A stretch of DNA of 64,000 nucleotides from Cristatella mucedo (taxonomy: Eukaryota; Bryozoa; Phylactolaemata; Cristatellidae). The notes beneath the pieces are model-generated. The model ran no database searches. It was not told where the DNA came from and saw nothing but the letters and a program-made list of their open reading frames with translations. Location: contig WPIO01000018.1 of the NCBI GenBank assembly GCA_009760855.2, positions 1,890,001 through 1,954,000 on the forward strand. Reading direction: 5' to 3'. Positions 59,505-64,000 of this stretch are shown piece after piece (the stretch's first letter is position 1; each line of letters opens with the position of its first letter). A program made the position numbers and the translations under genes.

Positions 59505-59521
59505 CTACGCCAAATCAAGTT
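59505..59521 (-). pseudogene. Gene M-B exon 4 remnant (early stop)
   Basis: Behind a good acceptor (TTATTTTGCCAG) the phase-1 reading is E-L-D-L-A then TAG at 59507-59505. The sequence beyond still aligns with M-A exon 4 and its flank. Confidence 0.5.
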
Positions 59522-59764
59522 CTGGCAAAATAAATGCCAAGGCGAATCCACCATTTCACCCAACCAAGCCCCACATTCTTTAGATTGAATGATTCATGAA
59601 GCTATTTTAATTTGGAATATTGAGCGAAGATATTGACGATTGCATTTATTAAAGAAATCACCGAGACCTAGGCTGCCGAGCGCCCGATGCCTTTCAGGAC
59701 TAATTACGTAGGAACGTCTGAATCGCGGATGGTAATCGATTCTACTAAAACTGCACGGACGTAG

Positions 59765-59913
59765 CACATGCAGACATACCATTCGAAGCTTGTGGCTGAG
59801 CAGCATAGTTACTCGGTGAGTAAGGAGTGCAATCGGCAGCAAACGGGTAGGCCGTAGTAGCACCATGCCACGTTCCAAGCTCCTTGCTGAAATACCCAGT
59901 GTCAAAGTCGTTC
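59765..59913 (-). pseudogene. Gene M-B exon 3, open but donor site lost
   Basis: 149 nt, the same length as M-A exon 3, with acceptor TCATTTCAG retained and the reading frame open (NDFDTGYFSKELGTWHGATT...NGMSAC). The M-A donor CACATG|GTAAGT is GCATGT|GCTACG here, so no canonical GT donor is in place. Without splicing the frame runs nine more codons (...ACATSVQF) to a stop. M-B is therefore a pseudogene, or it makes a protein that ends here. Confidence 0.6.
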
Positions 59914-61164
59914 CTGAAATGACAGCTGTACACGCTAATGACCAGGCATATGACCTTTAGAACCCGGAAGTCAAACTGGGACGAATGATTTGGAGAAAAC
60001 TTTTTAAATCCTTTTTAAGTATGTCCAAAAGTGGATGCATTATTTGGCAAAACATAAATCCGGCAAAACGCTGAAAGTACAAATTGGTGTTCACAGTGTA
60101 CTGCCAACCTCTACGACTCTTTAAACTAAATTGAAGCATAGCCGATTCATCAGTCCGGTGCATATAGCAGCAGAACAGACCTAGCCATGCTCATGTCTTG
60201 CAACTAAAAACAATTGCCTGCTGCAGGATTCAAAATCACGACCTGGGCCGAGAATTGTAAGCACCTTATGGCTAAGCTAACGATAGCAGACTCAGACGGC
60301 ACAAGCCATCTGCATTTTTTGTACATGGTCTCAATCTTCCATTAAGCCAATGACACAATGCCGAATGTGTGCAAATCACTGAGTTTGACTGATTTTGTTA
60401 AGACTTGGTCAATTGCATATCTAAAACACAAAATCGGAAGCCAAGAATGCGATAAGCAAGCAACTTACTTCTAACGATTCTTATCACTTTTGCCTGCTAC
60501 TGGGTGCATTTCGAGATCCGTTGCTGGGCTGGGTTCATTAGGAGAACCGAACATGATGCAATGCAAAAGGCAGCACATCATTCTAACTTCATATGGTGAC
60601 CACTAATGAACTGCAGTTTACCCTAATCAGCTCCACCAAATGCGATTAAGAGTGCGATAAAACAATTCGCTTTGCTTTCACAGCTTTCTTTTTAAGACGT
60701 GTTGATAGTGCCGTGATCCGTGAAGGGTCTGACGGAGTTCATGAACACACAGTATACGTGCATTTGGGCAACATGATATTTGCTTCAAACTGAACATTGC
60801 GTTTAATACAGGATAGGAATTAATAGCACAATTGCGGTACAATTGAAATACAGTGCCGATACATGTATTTATTTGTACATATTTGCATATTTATATGTAT
60901 TTATAAATAATATTGCTTTGGATGGTAAAAACCTCGGACACCACTAAAACTAAATCTAACTGTATTCAAATTTGGCGGGTCCTGCTTTCATTAAGAACAT
61001 TAATCAATCCAGATCATTGGGTTAGTCTGAATGGATAGCCACCACTGTTTAAGAAAGGCCGGCTGATTCCAAGTTTGGGTAAGCTTTTTTTACATGCTCG
61101 TGCCAAAGCACTTGAGATCGCTGGAGTCTCATTATGGCAACTTGACTGCTTCAAGTAAGCTTAC
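59914..61164 (-). other. Gene M-B intron 2
   Basis: GT-AG on the minus strand (TCCACG|GTAAGC ... TTTCAG). Homologous to M-A intron 2 without the L2 insertion. Nothing else recognised. Confidence 0.6.
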
Positions 61165-61936
61165 CGTGGAAGTGGTTGGTAATCCATATTCATATTCTCA
61201 AGCGGCTGTAGCGGAAACTTCGGAGGAGGGAACGTCGCAGGTGCCGGAGCTTTCATCATTGTGTTCCACCCTGGGGTACAAGGTTGCCTGGACTCATATG
61301 GGTGAATCGGAGCAATTGGCTGACCTGCGCCTCCAGAGCGATACACTGGACGAGGAAACCTTGCAGCTACTGGAGCTGGCAACATCTCGTTCCACGACGG
61401 GGCGTAGGATTGCCCAGACCCGAAGGGGTAAGTCGGAGCAATCGGCTGACCAGCGCCTTCAGAGTGAAACGCTTGATGAGGGAACGTCGCAAGTGACGGA
61501 GCTGGCATCGTTGTGTTCCACGAAGGGGCATAAGATTGCCCAAACTCGTAGGGGTAAGTCGGAGCAATCGGCTGAGCTGCACCTCCAGAGTGATACACTG
61601 GACGCGGGAAGGTTGCAGGCGCCAGAGCTGGCATCGTCGTGTTCCACGACTGGGCGTAAGATTGCCCAGACTTATAGGTGTAATTAGGAGCAATCGGCTG
61701 AGCTGCACCTCCAGAGTGATACACTGGACGCGGGAAAGTTGCAGGTGCCTGAGCTGGCATCGCCGTGTTGCAAGACGGTTCCCAAGGTTTCCCGGATTCG
61801 TAGGGGTAAGTCGGAGCAATCAGCTGACCTGCGCCTCCAGAGTGATCCACTGGACGAGGGAACATCTCAGCATCCGTCTGCCACGTCTCACAAAAGTTGG
61901 TCGTTGGCTGGTTGAAGAAGCCCAGCTGGCTCGATC
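61165..61936 (-). CDS. Gene M-B, coding exon 2 with five 42-aa tandem repeats
   Basis: Minus strand, acceptor GAATTTTAG, donor TCCACG|GTAAGC, 772 nt, entering in phase 1 and leaving in phase 2, open throughout. After SSQLGFFNQPTTNF... come five units of 42 residues (typical start FPRPVYHSGGAAQPIAP, then TYPYESGQSYAPSWNT and MPA-APAT). The common tail FPPPKFPLQPLENMNMDY follows. M-A has one unit, and the length difference, 504 nt, is exactly four units. Units 1-5 differ at many codons, so the expansion is not brand new, yet no stop has entered. A plus-strand frame at 61094-61687 is the antisense shadow of the repeat. Exon 1 would lie beyond 64000. Confidence 0.68.
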
Positions 61937-63132
61937 CTAAAATTCGATATTCTTAAGTCGGTGCATGTTATACGTTTATTTTTTGGTAGCTAGCTGCTTC
62001 CTAATAGTCACCTTTGCCCCTCGAAGGCGAGATGCAAAACGATGGTTCACGCTAGAGTACTTTTAATAACCGAAAGGGCCAAGACTACTTATATTATAGT
62101 GACAGATAGTTAGCACATGAATAAAGAAATATAATAGAATTTTGGTCTTACGGTAGCTAGTACTCTTCCTGAATTTGCTGTGCCACATAAAAATGAAGAA
62201 TATGCATGTATTTCCAAAAATATTTGCTGTTGTAATGAGACCACTTAACAAGTCAAAATTAACTTATTTACGCTAAGGAAACTTGTTAATTCTCGTCCAG
62301 TCATCCAAATTTGGTCGGAAATGACGGTGGATGAATCAAAATTAGCGTACGATAAACCTGAGTTCAATCATAAATGACCATTCAAAAGGTTGGGAATTGA
62401 GTTCACGTTTGAGATTTGTGGCTACCCAGCACATGTTTCATCGAAAAGGCCCCCGACATCAAGTAGTACAACCGTGTTTCCCTTATTCTGCCCTTGTTAA
62501 TTGCGTTCAAAGTCAAGTATCCTGACAAAAGGACTCGCTTTGTCTCTGTAAGTAGTCTCCCGTGTCCTCACTAAATATTTTGATAAACCACGAAAGCTGT
62601 AACTCATAAGTGAAAGGTTGACTCTTACTTTAGCATAGCTCTAGATATGAGCCTGAACAAGATGATCATTGATTTCAGCCCATGGTTTGCCTATAAATTC
62701 CGTGAACCACATTAAGGTTTTTCTCTAGGCTAAGGTGCTCACATTTGACAACGAGATCTCCGTCTCTAACCCTGAAGCATAGACGATGCACCTAGATTAA
62801 GATCAAGTTCTCTTATGACCCTGTAGAAAATAATCAGATTTTCTATTTTTCGAAAACTCTTCGCAGCCACTTTCTCTGTCTTACATAGGTTCTTGGTGAA
62901 TTTCCTACACCCCATACTCTTCTTTGTCTGCTATCCTGTGAAGATACCAGCTTTGACCTTAGAATCCTTGAATGGTTTTCCCGATAGTAACTCCCAAATC
63001 AAAAGTTTAAACTTAGCCAGTCAGTTCTAGGCAGATTTAAGAGGTAATCACTCCAATGAGTCAGCATTGATTCGGGCATATAACAAAATTCTCAGAAATG
63101 CAGACATAATAAAGGTTCCCTGCTCGGCTTAC
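61937..63132 (-). other. Gene M-B intron 1 (part)
   Basis: Homologous to 34403-35899. No ORF or repeat of note. Confidence 0.55.
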
Positions 63133-63985
63133 TTAATAATAATAATAATAATAATACAGTTCATATAGCTCCTTCAAAGAACTCAGTCTTTCTATAGGCA
63201 CTTGACATTTGCTGCAAAGGAAGCACGATCAAATGGTTACTGGTGGCACGCTCAACAAATAAAAGGAACAACATGGTTAAGGATGCCATGCACAGAGTCA
63301 GCATGCAAGTATGGTTATTAGAAGCACTGCACATTGTCGTCATGCGCAAGCACATTGAGGTCGAATCACATGGAACCCTAAATTCTATGATAAATAGATC
63401 CGTTCTAGCTTATTTTTAAATGTACTCAATTAGGAAATTAGTAAGGCAATTCGGGAGTGAGTTCCAGGAGCTGGGAGCATACGAACTTAAGGCATGATCT
63501 CCTAAGGATTTGATGTAGGTACGTGGTATCGGTAAGCGATTAGCTTCCGAGAATCGGTTGGTACGAAGCTTAGTCTGGTTGAAGAGTACATCTGATAGGC
63601 AGGTTCGAGTGAAAAAATTAAAGGATCTAAAATTGAGTGACAAAACCTTGAATTTGACGAGTTGCTTGGCTTGGAGCCAGTGCAGGTCGGCGAAAAGTGA
63701 TAAGTTGCGGCAATTACAACGATCACGACAGAAAAGCCTAGCTGCAAGATTTTCATCAGCTTTAAGCGCCTGATTGCACTGGCTGGTAAACCAGCAGGTA
63801 GTGACTTACACAAGTCGCGAAGGGATGTCGCACATGTCTCGACCAATTCAGATATGGTATACATGTATGATCATTTACGAATTTCAGCAATATTTTGCAG
63901 CTGAAATTAGGCAGAATTGACTGTGGAGCTTATGTGTTCGTCTTATGAAAGGTCACTTTGGCGTCCGATGAGCCTCTAAAGTACC
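63133..63985 (-). mobile_element. L2-like LINE (family 1), shared insertion, copy B
   Basis: Complemented tail (TTAATAATAATAATAATAAT), 3' UTR, and ORF back to the 'TVKSAYFQLHN' region at about 63950. It occupies the same site as 35900-36745 in copy A, so it was inherited through the duplication. Confidence 0.87.
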
Positions 63986-64000
63986 AGGCACTGCAGGCTC

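Larger units (their letters stand above)
50785..64000 (+). repeat. Segmental duplication, copy B (continues past window end)
   Basis: Same-orientation partner of 19600-36750. The left edge is sharp to the eye: TTTTTTCCTTAGCTATCCAC here against TTTTTCCTTAGCTATCCAGT near 19602, with unrelated DNA to the left in each. Copy B is shorter because it lacks about 7 kb of LINE insertions found in A, but it has a 2.15 kb LTR element of its own and four extra repeat units in the M gene. Confidence 0.92.

Noticed and set aside
59349-59588. Plus-strand frame with RQIKFWQNK, reminiscent of homeodomain helix 3
   Set aside because: One residue short of the WFQN motif, with no helices 1-2 upstream, and the copy-A counterpart is stopped upstream. 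The DNA is better explained as the antisense of M-gene exon 4 and its flank.
61094-61687. 197-codon plus-strand ORF
   Set aside because: Antisense shadow of the five-unit repeat in M-B exon 2. It crosses the M-B donor site and has no splice support of its own.

Overview
The window is nuclear DNA from an animal, most likely an invertebrate or basal chordate. The evidence is the short exons with GT-AG introns, the dense non-LTR retrotransposon fragments of the L2/CR1 group, the long dinucleotide microsatellites and two CpG-rich patches. I cannot name the species. There is no operon, prophage or CRISPR array. Most open frames in the window are retrotransposon remnants or translated microsatellites.

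The one cellular gene system I can build is a small family of Tyr/Pro/Ser-rich proteins that I do not recognise. Gene P lies on the plus strand, with coding exons at 16606-16777, 18237-18528, 19755-19906 and 20164-20303 (about 251 aa). Gene M-A lies on the minus strand, with exons at 41117-40943, 34402-34135, 32314-32166 and 31917-31862 (about 215 aa). They point toward each other. Both start with MSDQ, share intron phases 1, 2 and 1, have near-equal first exons (172 and 175 nt), and have a splice-acceptor-like site 14-15 nt before the ATG. A third member, M-B, has exon 2 at 61936-61165 and exon 3 at 59913-59765. Its exon 2 is exactly 504 nt longer than that of M-A, which is four extra copies of a 126-nt (42-codon) in-frame repeat. 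M-B has lost its exon 3 donor and has a stop in exon 4.

This arrangement comes from a large direct segmental duplication. Copy A (about 19600-36750) matches copy B (about 50785 to the window end) in the same order. Copy B starts inside intron 2 of gene P, so it carries only decayed exons 3 and 4 of P, followed by M-B. Transposon insertions give relative dates. Some are shared and predate the duplication (L2 at 35900 and 63133; L2 at about 26820 and 56930; a second LINE family at 25325 and 53165). Others are private to one copy. In A these are LINEs at 20665, 26900, 29716, 31363, 32796 and 35080. In B it is an LTR element at 53461-55614.

Layout: 1-8900 holds L2 fragments, microsatellites and a GC-rich tandem repeat, with no gene I can support. 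8936-10850 is CpG-rich with three donor-like sites and may hold the promoter and leader exon of gene P. 10950-14650 is a cluster of L2 pieces in both orientations. 16591-20303 is gene P. 20665-31750 is LINE-rich spacer. 31862-41131 is M-A with heavily invaded introns. 43600-47300 is a second CpG-richer patch upstream of M-A. 48130-50750 holds LINE remnants, a CT/GA inverted microsatellite pair and a 16-bp minisatellite. 50785-64000 is copy B.
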